Shown piece after piece: positions 1 to 7,438 of a stretch of 41,281 nt of DNA. The translations under genes were made by a program, and so were the position numbers. The stretch is from contig DASWVC010000318.1 in assembly GCA_036401335.1 (NCBI GenBank), forward strand, positions 1-41,281. Reading direction: 5' to 3'. The stretch is from DASWVC01 sp036401335 (GTDB taxonomy: Bacteria; Verrucomicrobiota; Verrucomicrobiia; Chthoniobacterales; JAFAMB01). Position 1 is the first letter of the stretch. Each line of letters begins with the position of its first letter. Below the pieces are notes generated by a model, which saw nothing but the letters and a program-made list of their open reading frames with translations, had not been told where the DNA came from and did no database searches.

Positions 1-1281
1 AAACGGCGGAACCCGTCAATCGACACCTCGATCTTCGATTTTCTTCGCGACATTCTGTTGCTGGAAAAATTTGAGAATTTCAGTGACGCAACCCGTCAAC
101 AGCAGATTGAATTCGTTGTTAAATTCCAGCAATGCACCGGCCCGATCATGGCGAAGGGTTTGGAAGACACGGCTTTTTACATCTACAACCGGCTGATTGC
201 GTTGAACGAAGTGGGTGGCGAGCCTGACCATTTCGGGATCACCCTGGAAAATTTTCATGGCCGGAATCGGACGCGCTTTACCGAAACGCCGAATACGCTT
301 CTGACCCTGACGACCCACGACACCAAGCGCAGTGAAGACCTGCGGGCACGCATCGCCGTCCTGAGTGAAATTCCGCGCGAGTGGCAAGGATGGCTGGAGT
401 CCTGGCGCAAAATGAATTTTGATTTCAAGGCCAACCTTGAAGGCGAACTCGCCCCGAGTGCCAACGAGGAATACATGCTGTACCAGACCTTCATCGGCAC
501 CTGGCCGTTTACCCCGGAAGAAGTCAATGAAACCTACATTGGCCGGCTGCAGCAGTTTTTCCTCAAAGCCATCAAGGAAGCCAAGGTCAACAGCACCTGG
601 ATTCAGCCCAATCCGGAATGGGAGGAGGCCGCTCAGAAATTTATCAGCAGCGTTTTGCAGCGGGAGCATCCCTTTCTCAAATCGATGACGGAAGTGATGC
701 AGGTGGTGGGTTGGCATGGCATGCTTAACTCGCTGACTCAAACCATCCTGAAGATGACCACCCCCGGTGTGCCGGATTTGTACCAGGGCACGGAGCTATG
801 GGATTTCTCGTTGGTAGATCCTGACAATCGACGACCGGTGGACTACGGGCAGCGACGGCAAGCGCTGGAGCAAGTGGAGGGCACTCCGCTTGAGCAATGG
901 TTCCACGAATGGCCAAGTGGCTACATCAAGCTGGCCGTGGTGCATAAGCTGCTGCTGTTTCGGCGCAAGCACCCGGCGTTGTTCCAGGAAGGCGCGTATG
1001 CTTCCTATTATGCTTCGGGTCCGTTGGCCGATTGCTGCGTTTCGTTCTCGCGCAAGCACAACAACGATCGTCTTCTGGTTATTGTGCCGCGATTGACCAC
1101 CCGCCTGGGCAAACCCAATGGCTCCTTCGAATGGCAGGACACCCAAATATTGCTCGATGAAGCTTTCCCGGGCATGAAGGATTTGTTGACTGGCCGAGAG
1201 TTGAAGGCTGGCACGGACACGGTGCCGTTGAAACTGTTGAACGGATTCCCGTTTGCCGCGTTCACGAACGTTGAGGTTTAA
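1..1281 (+). CDS. treY: Maltooligosyl trehalose synthase, C-terminal part (5' end outside window)
   Basis: TreY (GH13 family) rearranges the reducing-end alpha-1,4 bond of maltodextrins to alpha-1,1, the first step of the TreY-TreZ trehalose route in the cytoplasm. The reading frame is open from base 1, so about 426 C-terminal residues are visible and the start lies upstream. Family-typical blocks are GLEDTAFYIYNRL (about 154-190), THDTKRSEDLRAR (about 310-348) and TPGVPDLYQGTELWDFSLVDP (about 760-820), which together are diagnostic of TreY rather than of other GH13 enzymes. The gene ends with TAA at 1281. TreZ and the glycogen-debranching partner are not in the window and may lie upstream. 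A SRPBCC gene follows 50 nt later on the same strand and could be cotranscribed. I see no frameshift or missing motif in the visible part. Confidence 0.93.
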   Translation, partial: KRRNPSIDTSIFDFLRDILLLEKFENFSDATRQQQIEFVVKFQQCTGPIMAKGLEDTAFYIYNRLIALNEVGGEPDHFGITLENFHGRNRTRFTETPNTLLTLTTHDTKRSEDLRARIAVLSEIPREWQGWLESWRKMNFDFKANLEGELAPSANEEYMLYQTFIGTWPFTPEEVNETYIGRLQQFFLKAIKEAKVNSTWIQPNPEWEEAAQKFISSVLQREHPFLKSMTEVMQVVGWHGMLNSLTQTILKMTTPGVPDLYQGTELWDFSLVDPDNRRPVDYGQRRQALEQVEGTPLEQWFHEWPSGYIKLAVVHKLLLFRRKHPALFQEGAYASYYASGPLADCCVSFSRKHNNDRLLVIVPRLTTRLGKPNGSFEWQDTQILLDEAFPGMKDLLTGRELKAGTDTVPLKLLNGFPFAAFTNVEV

Positions 1282-1331
1282 CCGCTAAGCCGTGCGACCC
1301 GTCCGTTTAGCCCAGGAAGGGCGTAGCATCT

Positions 1332-1784
1332 GTGACTATGGGACACATCTCCAAATCCATCGAAGTTAACGCCCCGCTACAAACCGTTTACAACCAGTGG
1401 ACGCAGTTTGAAACCTTCCCCGAGTTTATGGAAGGAGTTGAAGAGGTGCGTCAAATCACGGAGAAGAAACTTTATTGGCGCGCCAAGATCGGCGGCAGTA
1501 CCAAAGAATGGCAGGCAGATATCATCGAACAGGAACCCGACCGCCGCATTGCCTGGAAAAGTTCGGTCGGCACCGAAAATGCCGGGGCGATTTCCTTTGA
1601 AGCAGCCGGCCCGGACAAGACCCGCCTTACGCTCGAATTGGGTTATGAACCAGATTCCGTGGTGGAGAAGGTAGGTGACGCGCTTGGGGTGGCGGGTCAC
1701 CGCGTCGAAGGCGACCTCAAACGCTTTAAAGCATTCATCGAGCGACGCGGGGCATCTACAGGGGCCTACCGGAAATCGATTTAG
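1332..1784 (+). CDS. SRPBCC family protein (polyketide cyclase/dehydrase-like)
   Basis: This 150-residue protein has the START/SRPBCC helix-grip fold pattern: an N-terminal HISKSIEVNAPLQTVYNQWTQ strand-helix, a central ITEKKLYWRAKIGGSTKEWQ strand pair, ITEQEP-like and IAWKSSVGTENAG strands, and a long C-terminal helix ending KRFKAFIE. Members bind hydrophobic ligands in a central cavity, and most stand-alone ones have no assigned substrate. The GTG at 1332 lies 11 nt after an AGGAAGG ribosome-binding site (1314-1320). The ATG at 1338 is an alternative that would drop two residues. It lies 50 nt behind treY on the same strand. The fold assignment is fairly secure, but no function can be assigned. 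Confidence 0.85.
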   Translation: MTMGHISKSIEVNAPLQTVYNQWTQFETFPEFMEGVEEVRQITEKKLYWRAKIGGSTKEWQADIIEQEPDRRIAWKSSVGTENAGAISFEAAGPDKTRLTLELGYEPDSVVEKVGDALGVAGHRVEGDLKRFKAFIERRGASTGAYRKSI

Positions 1785-1860
1785 CAGCTCAAGCTGTCTT
1801 GAATTGTTGAATGGCTCACCGTCCGAGTTTTCGGCAGAGCCGGGACCGCCGGATATCCTT

Positions 1861-3096
1861 TCAAGGCTGAAGCAAGGTTAGTGACCTTGGGTCGCCGATG
1901 CCCGGGTTATGCGGGGTGATTAAGTCGGCGAGCGGAAGAACCGCTGCCCCGTGCACGGCACCTCCTTCAAGCGACGCAGGGACGATTTGCGGGGTGGTGA
2001 ACCATTTGGGGAGCGTTCTTGTTTTCAGGTTGTTCTGACAACGCTCGGACAGGTACGCCAGGAGGGGTGCCGGCAAGCAACCACCGAGGACAAATGCTTC
2101 GGGATCAAACAAGAGGTGAAGTGTTTCGACGGCCTCCGACAGGCGCGAGGCGGCAGTGTCCAACCCCTTCAAGAGGACTTCGTTCCGGTTTTCGAGAAGC
2201 GTGACGAGTTGGATTGGTTTTACCCCCGGCAGACCCTCGTTTCGCAGGTCAGCGCTCAATGTGTCCAGGCCCAGGCGAGTGTTGAGGCACCCGCGCTTGC
2301 CGCAAGCACAGGGACGCGCGCCTGGACCTCGATCCACAACCATGTGTCCCACTTCTCCGGCGTTAGCCCGGAAACCTCGAAGAGGTTGCCCTGCCAACAC
2401 CATGGCCGCGCGGACGCCGGAACCGACGTACAGGTAGCAAAAGCTATTGAAGTCCCGGGCGATCCCACACCAATGCTCACCTACCGCCGCCGCGACGGCC
2501 TCGTTGTCAACAAAAATTCGCAGGCCCGTTTTCGTCCCAAGGACATCCTGAAGGTCAACTTTCTCTAAGGCAGCAAGATTTAGCGTGGGGCAAACGCCGC
2601 CGGGTTGGACGTCCACCGGCTCCGGGAGTGTGACGCCAACCCCGCAAATACGTTTACCGCTTATTTTGCGTTGCAGGCTCCTGATCGCTCGGAGTATTTC
2701 TTTAGAGGCGTTCCCCGGCGTCAGTTGCCCACCGGCTTGAACGGTGCGCCCTCGCACGGTCCCCGCCATGTCAACCAGCACGGCCGCGATCTGCTCATTT
2801 TCGAGTCGAACTCCGATGGAAAATGCCCCGTCCGCATTCACCCCAAAGGCTCTGGCCGGAGGACCCCGCCGGCCTGTTTCCTGCCCGAGCTCCTTAATGA
2901 GGCCATTGCGCTTCAACGCCGCCGTAATGTTGAAGACCGTTTGCGGTGTCAGCCCCGTGCGACGGGCAAGTTCCACCCGGCAAATCGGCGCATAAAGGCG
3001 GACAGCTTGCAAAATGACCCGCTGATTAAGCAGGTGGGCATGCTTAAGGTTGGAGCCGGAGCTTGCGCCGGCCTTCTGACGATCGTTTAACACCAT
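1861..3096 (-). CDS. ROK family transcriptional regulator (NagC/XylR-like)
   Basis: This 411-residue protein has a winged-helix DNA-binding domain at about residues 20-75 (RVELARRTGLTPQTVFNITAAL is the helix-turn-helix). A ROK sugar-kinase-like domain follows. Its zinc site GEVGHMVVDRG...CACGKRGC spans about 247-270, with His251, Cys263, Cys265 and Cys270. The usual sugar-kinase catalytic region reads FVDNEAVAAAVGEH (about 195-207), so residual sugar binding is likely. Such proteins repress sugar-uptake or catabolic operons and release DNA on binding a sugar or sugar phosphate. The ATG at 3096 is the start. About 90 nt upstream lies a sigma70-like promoter whose spacer contains a perfect LacI-family palindrome, so this gene is probably controlled by a LacI regulator, possibly the one encoded next to it. 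Confidence 0.92.
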   Translation of the reverse strand: MVLNDRQKAGASSGSNLKHAHLLNQRVILQAVRLYAPICRVELARRTGLTPQTVFNITAALKRNGLIKELGQETGRRGPPARAFGVNADGAFSIGVRLENEQIAAVLVDMAGTVRGRTVQAGGQLTPGNASKEILRAIRSLQRKISGKRICGVGVTLPEPVDVQPGGVCPTLNLAALEKVDLQDVLGTKTGLRIFVDNEAVAAAVGEHWCGIARDFNSFCYLYVGSGVRAAMVLAGQPLRGFRANAGEVGHMVVDRGPGARPCACGKRGCLNTRLGLDTLSADLRNEGLPGVKPIQLVTLLENRNEVLLKGLDTAASRLSEAVETLHLLFDPEAFVLGGCLPAPLLAYLSERCQNNLKTRTLPKWFTTPQIVPASLEGGAVHGAAVLPLADLITPHNPGIGDPRSLTLLQP

Positions 3097-3186
3097 CCGC
3101 TTGCCACTGGCTCAAGAGTCGCTGCGACGGTGTCGGCTTTTGCCGAGACAAGGTTCCGCTTCATGAATTCAGCAGGGATAAGCGCA

Positions 3187-3214
3187 ATGCTAGCCGCGCA
3201 AACGTTTGCGTCAA
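3187..3214 (-). promoter_or_regulatory. Candidate promoter of the ROK gene with embedded LacI-type operator
   Basis: Read on the minus strand, TTGACG (3214-3209) and TAGCAT (3192-3187) are separated by 16 nt and match the sigma70 -35 and -10 at 5/6 and 4/6. Inside the spacer and overlapping the -35 box is the perfect 14-bp palindrome CGCAAACGTTTGCG (3197-3210). It has the central CG step and the AAACGTTT core typical of LacI/PurR-family operators. A repressor bound here would block RNA polymerase. The predicted transcript start is near 3180, about 84 nt before the ROK start codon. The palindrome is seen directly; the promoter assignment is inferred. Confidence 0.6.
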
Positions 3215-3313
3215 GCAACGAAATGCCTCGTCGAAATCCGGCACTGAGAAGGTTGAAGGGCTCAGGAACCTAAAGACGGAGGGTCTTCGGCAAAGCCCGC
3301 TCTAAACCGCGCG

Positions 3314-4321
3314 CTAAGAGGGGGCCGGACCCGTCGACTCCCGAATCAGCAACTTCGGCGGAAGGGTAAGCCGACGGTTAAGTCTGTAACCACCGTCGCG
3401 GATGCATTCCAGAAGACTGGTGGCCGCCAACTCGCCAAGGCTGCGGGTCGGCTGAGCGATCGACGTCAATGCAGGGGTAAGGTACCGGCCGATTTCAACT
3501 CCATCGAAACCGATGATCGATAACTCACGTGGTACTGAAATCCCGCGCTCGGCCGCAGAGCGCAAGGCACCAATGGCAAGGATGTCACTGGAGGCGAAAA
3601 TCGCCGTGAGTTCCTTGTTCCCAAGCAAGGCTCTCGTGGCGGTGTAGCCGTTTTCCATCGTGAGGGAGGCGACCTCGGCGATCCATCGTCGCTCCGGCGT
3701 GATTCCCGCTTCGGCCAAAGCACGCCGGTAGCCAGCGAGACGCAGGGGAAAAACCGTGATGCTTGCGGGCCCGGCAATGCAGCCAATCAATCGGTGGCCC
3801 AATTCCAACAAGTGCTGTGTGGCCAGGTACGCGGCTACCTCATGGTCTACCGCTATGGTGACGGCCTCCACATCCCGCACGTGACGATCAACCAGCACGA
3901 TCGGCACCGGGACGCTTCGCAGCCGGTGCCCGACCACTTCCGGGTCCCCTACGGCGGCCACGATCAATCCGTCCACCCGCTTTTCCAACAGGGTTTGCAG
4001 GTACGTGTCCTGCCGTGCCGTGTCGTCGTAGGAATGGCATAGGATCACTGCATAATGGTGACGAAAACAAACCTCCTCGATCCCACGGGCCAGCTCTGCA
4101 AAAAACGGACGCTCCGTCGTGGTGAGCAGGAGGCCAAAGGTATTGGTCGCTTGCCGACGAAGCGAACGGGCCACCGCGCTGGGCACGTAGTTAAGGTGCC
4201 GCATGGCATCCTGCACCGACCTGCGCGCCTGGTCGCTGACCGGGCGGGTGTTGTTCAGGACGTGCGAAACGGTGGTGTAAGAAACCCCAGCTACTTTGGC
4301 CACGTCTTTGATGTTCGGCAT
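3314..4321 (-). CDS. LacI family transcriptional regulator
   Basis: This 335-residue repressor has an N-terminal LacI helix-turn-helix (PNIKDVAKVAGVSYTTVSHVL) followed by the hinge helix SAVARSLRRQ, whose leucine inserts into the central CG of operators. The periplasmic-binding-protein-like effector domain covers about residues 60-335. It contains the usual landmarks: GLLLTTTERPFFAELARGIE, KRVDGLIVAAVG, FASSDILAIGALRSAAERG and LSIIGFDGVEIGRYLTPALTSIAQP. The ligand is probably a sugar or sugar derivative. An in-frame TTG at 4333 would add four residues, but the ATG at 4321 gives the canonical family N-terminus. A LacI-type palindrome lies 100 nt beyond its 3' end in the promoter of the next gene (ROK), and the sugar permease operon is 3 kb away. 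The actual target is unproven. Confidence 0.93.
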   Translation of the reverse strand: MPNIKDVAKVAGVSYTTVSHVLNNTRPVSDQARRSVQDAMRHLNYVPSAVARSLRRQATNTFGLLLTTTERPFFAELARGIEEVCFRHHYAVILCHSYDDTARQDTYLQTLLEKRVDGLIVAAVGDPEVVGHRLRSVPVPIVLVDRHVRDVEAVTIAVDHEVAAYLATQHLLELGHRLIGCIAGPASITVFPLRLAGYRRALAEAGITPERRWIAEVASLTMENGYTATRALLGNKELTAIFASSDILAIGALRSAAERGISVPRELSIIGFDGVEIGRYLTPALTSIAQPTRSLGELAATSLLECIRDGGYRLNRRLTLPPKLLIRESTGPAPS

Positions 4322-4514
4322 GGTGCGGTTCAAACAACAAGACTCGAGTGCCGCTGGCCTTCGGCGAAAGTCGGAGCTCCGGCTGTCACAAAGGGCTGTT
4401 GGCCTTCCCCTTAATGCCCGCCAAGATGTTCATTTCACATGCGAGCACCCATCATGCAATGATTTGTTGAATACCCGGAACGAAACCCGCGCCTGAAGAG
4501 TTAACCGAAAAGAC

Positions 4515-5402
4515 ATGATAAGAATGAAACCCCAGCTCGCATCAATCGCGCTTGCACTGGCTGCGCTGACCGCTGGCTCCGCCGTCCAAGCTCAGAGCAC
4601 GCCCCAGCCGACGGCCTCCCCCGCAGATTCCCGAAGCAGCCAACCACCGTTGGAGGCCATGAGGGCTGAGATCGCCTCCCTCCAGGCCATGACTGCTACT
4701 TTGAAAGATCTGATCGGGGACCTGCAGGCCAACAACGCCGCCCTCCGGAAGCAAGTCAGCAACTTACAGGTTGAGGTCGGAAACCTTCACACAAACGAAG
4801 TAACGCTGCAAAATCAGTTGGCGGCGGTTCAATCCAATCATGCCCTGGCGCTGGGCCCTTTTGTCAGCGTCAATCCGGGCCCGGAAGTTGGCGTGGCTGG
4901 GCCGAACATTACCTTCAGCGGCGCAAATGTTCACATCGTCAGCGGTTCGGGTGCAACCGACGATGACGGCAATTCGCGAGGGCGGGGCAATTTGATTCTT
5001 GGCTACGATGAAGGGTCTCCCAACCCCGGCGACCGCAGCGGCTCCCATAACCTGGTGGTTGGGCGCTACCACCGCTTTACCCAGACGGCCTTCGGCGGCC
5101 TGGTGGTGGGGGAGGCAAACACCGTCAGCAAACTGGGAGCCAGCGTCAGCGGCGGAAGCGGCAACACAGCCAGCGGCTTTTTTGCCAGCGTCACGGGTGG
5201 CTTCCGAAACACGGCCAGCAACTTCAACGCGACGGTTAGCGGCGGCCAAGTGAACACGGCCAGCGGCCGCGGGGCCAGTGTCGGCGGCGGGGTCCGCAAC
5301 ACGGCAGGCGGGTTGTTCACGGTAGTGATCGGGAGTCAGGACGTTGTTAATAACGACAACTTTTTGATCGCGCCACAGGCACCTTTTCCGACGTATCCCT
5401 GA
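4515..5402 (+). CDS. Secreted coiled-coil protein with YadA-head-like 15-residue repeats
   Basis: This 295-residue protein has a signal peptide (about 1-26, ending AVQAQ). A heptad-patterned coiled coil follows at about 46-108 (LEAMRAEIASLQAMTATLKDL and onward). The C-terminal half resembles the left-handed beta-roll heads of trimeric autotransporter adhesins. The GNLILGYDEG and SGSHNLVVG segments are followed by five 15-residue units (194-268) of the form ASVSGGxxNTASGxx. It lacks the C-terminal YadA beta-barrel anchor and ends shortly after the last repeat, so it is probably released or held non-covalently; the coiled coil suggests a trimer. Start choice is between ATG 4515 and ATG 4524. 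It sits divergently from the LacI gene. Exact function is unknown; adhesin or matrix protein is inference. Confidence 0.8.
   Translation: MIRMKPQLASIALALAALTAGSAVQAQSTPQPTASPADSRSSQPPLEAMRAEIASLQAMTATLKDLIGDLQANNAALRKQVSNLQVEVGNLHTNEVTLQNQLAAVQSNHALALGPFVSVNPGPEVGVAGPNITFSGANVHIVSGSGATDDDGNSRGRGNLILGYDEGSPNPGDRSGSHNLVVGRYHRFTQTAFGGLVVGEANTVSKLGASVSGGSGNTASGFFASVTGGFRNTASNFNATVSGGQVNTASGRGASVGGGVRNTAGGLFTVVIGSQDVVNNDNFLIAPQAPFPTYP
5094..5318 (+). repeat. Five in-frame 45-bp coding repeats
   Basis: Five tandem units of 45 bp encode GGLVVGEANTVSKLG, ASVSGGSGNTASGFF, ASVTGGFRNTASNFN, ATVSGGQVNTASGRG and ASVGGGVRNTAGGLF. The DNA units differ at many third positions while the protein pattern (GG..NTAS) is kept. 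This indicates selection on the protein rather than recent DNA duplication. Confidence 0.85.
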
Positions 5403-5550
5403 TTCTGTGGGCTGACAGCCGTGCGCGACCCGCTAAACTATCATATTTTTTATAATTAAAAGCCGCGGCGGCCCCTTTCACGAAAGAACTTTCTTCCCTC
5501 GACGTGGAACCCGGCATTTCAAGCCGTAAATTGTCGGGCCTCTTCATGGC

Positions 5551-5582
5551 GTCGGGTTCCCGGTTAACGCCGGGAGCCCGAC
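5551..5582. terminator. Strong GC-rich hairpin between the repeat protein and GDSL genes
   Basis: GTCGGGTTCCCGG (5551-5563) and CCGGGAGCCCGAC (5570-5582) form a 13-bp stem with one G-T wobble around a 6-nt TTAACG loop. No T-run follows on the plus strand, so it is not a textbook intrinsic terminator. It could terminate transcription from the gene ending at 5402, act as an RNA stability element, or be a REP-like palindrome. The structure is plain from the sequence; the role is not. Confidence 0.5.
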
Positions 5583-5672
5583 AGTGGGGCGGTCCTGAAA
5601 AATTAGCGGACACCTGTTCGACGCCACGCTATTTTTTGGTGGCAGCCGGACGATTTTAAAGCAGTTTTAGCC

Positions 5673-6572
5673 ATGAGAATGTGGCATCCCGTTCTTCTGG
5701 CTCGGCTAGGTACGTTCATCTTCTGCTTTGTTTTTTTGGGTCAAGTGCGTGCTGCTAGCCCGGCGCAATACGACCAGTTGGTCGTATTCGGAGACAGCCT
5801 TTCCGATACCGGCAATACCTTTGCAGCCGCAGGGCTGCCTCAGCCGCCCTACTACGATGGGCGTTGGACCAATGGACCGAACTGGGTGGATTATTTTGCC
5901 CCCATGGCAGGGTTGCCGACACCGACTGCCTACCTCAGGTATCGCGGCACGAACTTCGCCGTGGGGGGCGCCACCTCTGAATACGCTGCCGGCGAGATTG
6001 CTACCTACGTTGCGGTCTCCGGAGGGTACATCAACCCGAACAACCTTTACGTGCTCTGGATCGGGGCCAATGATTTTCGCGCCGGGTTAACCGCCCAGCA
6101 AACACTGCAATTCATCCAGACGGAATTAGTCTCCCTTACGCTGGCCGGTGCCAAGCACATCATTGTGGTAAACGTGCCGGACATCTCGCTGACCCCGGAC
6201 GTGCGTGCAGCCGGAGGTGCCACGATTGCGGCGGCCAAACAATTTGTGACCACGGTCGACGTTGGCCTGCAGAATAACCTACCCTACCTGGGTTTGGTTC
6301 TCGGCACGAACATTGCCCTGGTCGACGTTAACCTGCTCTTTAACGAACTGGTCTACAATCCCGCTGCTTTCGGGTTTGCGAATTCAACGGGTTCTGCCTT
6401 TAACCCAAACACGGGACAAGTTCTCCCTTCGCCGGACCTCTACGTTTTCTGGGACGGTTTTCATCCCACCACCTATGCGCACCGGCTGGCCGCGATAACC
6501 ATCCTGACGGGGCTGACGGACGCGGGAGGCACAAATCCGTTTGCCGGCTGGTTAACCACCACCGGTTTCTAA
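5673..6572 (+). CDS. Secreted SGNH/GDSL-family lipase or esterase
   Basis: This 299-residue exported hydrolase has a signal peptide ending near LGQVRAAS (about residue 28). All four SGNH blocks are present: block I VVFGDSLSDTGNTF with Ser42, block II NFAVGGATS with Gly99, block III WIGANDFR with Asn133, and block V WDGFHPTTYAH with Asp261 and His264. Ser42, Asp261 and His264 form the expected triad. The order and spacing match the GDSL lipase family (PF00657) seen in secreted plant and bacterial esterases. There is no C-terminal autotransporter barrel. Likely substrates are acyl or acetyl esters of lipids or polysaccharides; the sequence does not tell which. It is convergent with the ThuA-like gene, with a strong hairpin between them. 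Confidence 0.9.
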   Translation: MRMWHPVLLARLGTFIFCFVFLGQVRAASPAQYDQLVVFGDSLSDTGNTFAAAGLPQPPYYDGRWTNGPNWVDYFAPMAGLPTPTAYLRYRGTNFAVGGATSEYAAGEIATYVAVSGGYINPNNLYVLWIGANDFRAGLTAQQTLQFIQTELVSLTLAGAKHIIVVNVPDISLTPDVRAAGGATIAAAKQFVTTVDVGLQNNLPYLGLVLGTNIALVDVNLLFNELVYNPAAFGFANSTGSAFNPNTGQVLPSPDLYVFWDGFHPTTYAHRLAAITILTGLTDAGGTNPFAGWLTTTGF

Positions 6573-6629
6573 CGGACCAGGCTTGGCCCGACTGAGACGG
6601 CGAAAAATCGCTGCCTTTGAAGACTTGGG

Positions 6630-6662
6630 CAATGGCGGGGGCTAGGCCAGCCACCGCCATTG
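6630..6662. terminator. Bidirectional terminator-like hairpin
   Basis: CAATGGCGGGGGCT (6630-6643) and AGCCACCGCCATTG (6649-6662) pair over 13 of 14 positions with a 5-nt loop. It sits exactly between the convergent GDSL gene (ends 6572) and ThuA-like gene (ends 6686). T-runs are absent on both sides, so termination is inferred from position and stem strength only. Confidence 0.55.
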
Positions 6663-6685
6663 GCTCGATTCGACGGCCGCGAAGC

Positions 6686-7336
6686 TCAGGCAGCGTCCCG
6701 CGCCGCCCAGAGCAATCCGCGCAGGATCAACGTTTGCATTGGCAGCACCTGAAACTCTGCCGCCACGTGACCCAGCGAACAGTAGAAAACCTTAGCCGCG
6801 CCGTGGCGCCGTTTCCAGGCGACGGGCATGACCACGCCTTGAATCCAGGGGCAATGCTCACCCCCGAACGTGGTGGTCGCCAGCACCTCGTTTCCTGGGT
6901 CGACGTGCAGGTAATACTGCTCTGAACGGTAATCAAAATCGTCGAGTCCATGCGTGATTGGGTCGTCGCGCCGGCGGATGTTGACGCGGTAGGAGATGAT
7001 GTCACCCGGGTGGGCAACCCACTGGCCCCCAACCATAAACTGGTAGGCGGGCTCGGCACGAAAACTGTCCCCCATACCCCCATGAAAGCCGGCCAACCCG
7101 GTCCCCGCGGTCACGGTGTCCACGAGATTGCGGCAAGCCCCGGGGTCGATTTTCCCCATGGAGATGATGGGCACGATGAGATCGAAGCGCCCCAGCTTCG
7201 GATCGGCGAATGCTTCCGTGGAACCCGATACTTCCACCGCGAACTGTTCCGCCTCGAGCAAGTTGGCGACAACGTCGGCACATTGTTGCGGTTGGTGACC
7301 CGCCCAGCCTCCCCACACGATTAATGCTTTTTTCAT
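6686..7336 (-). CDS. ThuA-like domain protein (trehalose utilisation family)
   Basis: This 216-residue protein has the class I glutamine-amidotransferase-like fold of the ThuA family. Landmarks are KKALIVWGGWAGHQPQQCA at the N-terminus, FDLIVPIISMGKID, the conserved GLAGFHGGMGDSF turn, and YYLHVDPGNEVLATTTF followed by PVAWKRRHGAAKVFYCSLGH. In rhizobial ThuAB the family takes part in trehalose and sucrose breakdown, but many homologues act on other sugars or are of unknown role. It lies 102 nt downstream of two sugar ABC permease genes on the same strand, which supports a role in metabolism of the imported sugar. No signal peptide is visible, so it is cytoplasmic. The family call is secure; the substrate is not. 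Confidence 0.88.
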   Translation of the reverse strand: MKKALIVWGGWAGHQPQQCADVVANLLEAEQFAVEVSGSTEAFADPKLGRFDLIVPIISMGKIDPGACRNLVDTVTAGTGLAGFHGGMGDSFRAEPAYQFMVGGQWVAHPGDIISYRVNIRRRDDPITHGLDDFDYRSEQYYLHVDPGNEVLATTTFGGEHCPWIQGVVMPVAWKRRHGAAKVFYCSLGHVAAEFQVLPMQTLILRGLLWAARDAA

Positions 7337-7438
7337 ACAAGCTCTCCGTGGATAGAAATCCCTTTCAGCGGGCGCTTGCCGCCGCGGGGCTCAGGATGGC
7401 ACACCCAAACACTTCAACTTGCTTCATCCCTAAGTGCT

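Noticed and set aside
16..741. 241-codon minus-strand frame opposite treY
   Set aside because: It lies entirely within the recognisable treY coding region and shows no protein-like features.
4451..4463. ATCAT-GCA-ATGAT dyad between the LacI and repeat-protein genes
   Set aside because: Arms are only 5 bp with unmatched flanks; this is expected by chance in 41 kb.
5094..5318. Regular 45-bp periodicity resembling a CRISPR or minisatellite
   Set aside because: The units are in frame, contiguous without spacers, and conserved at protein rather than DNA level.
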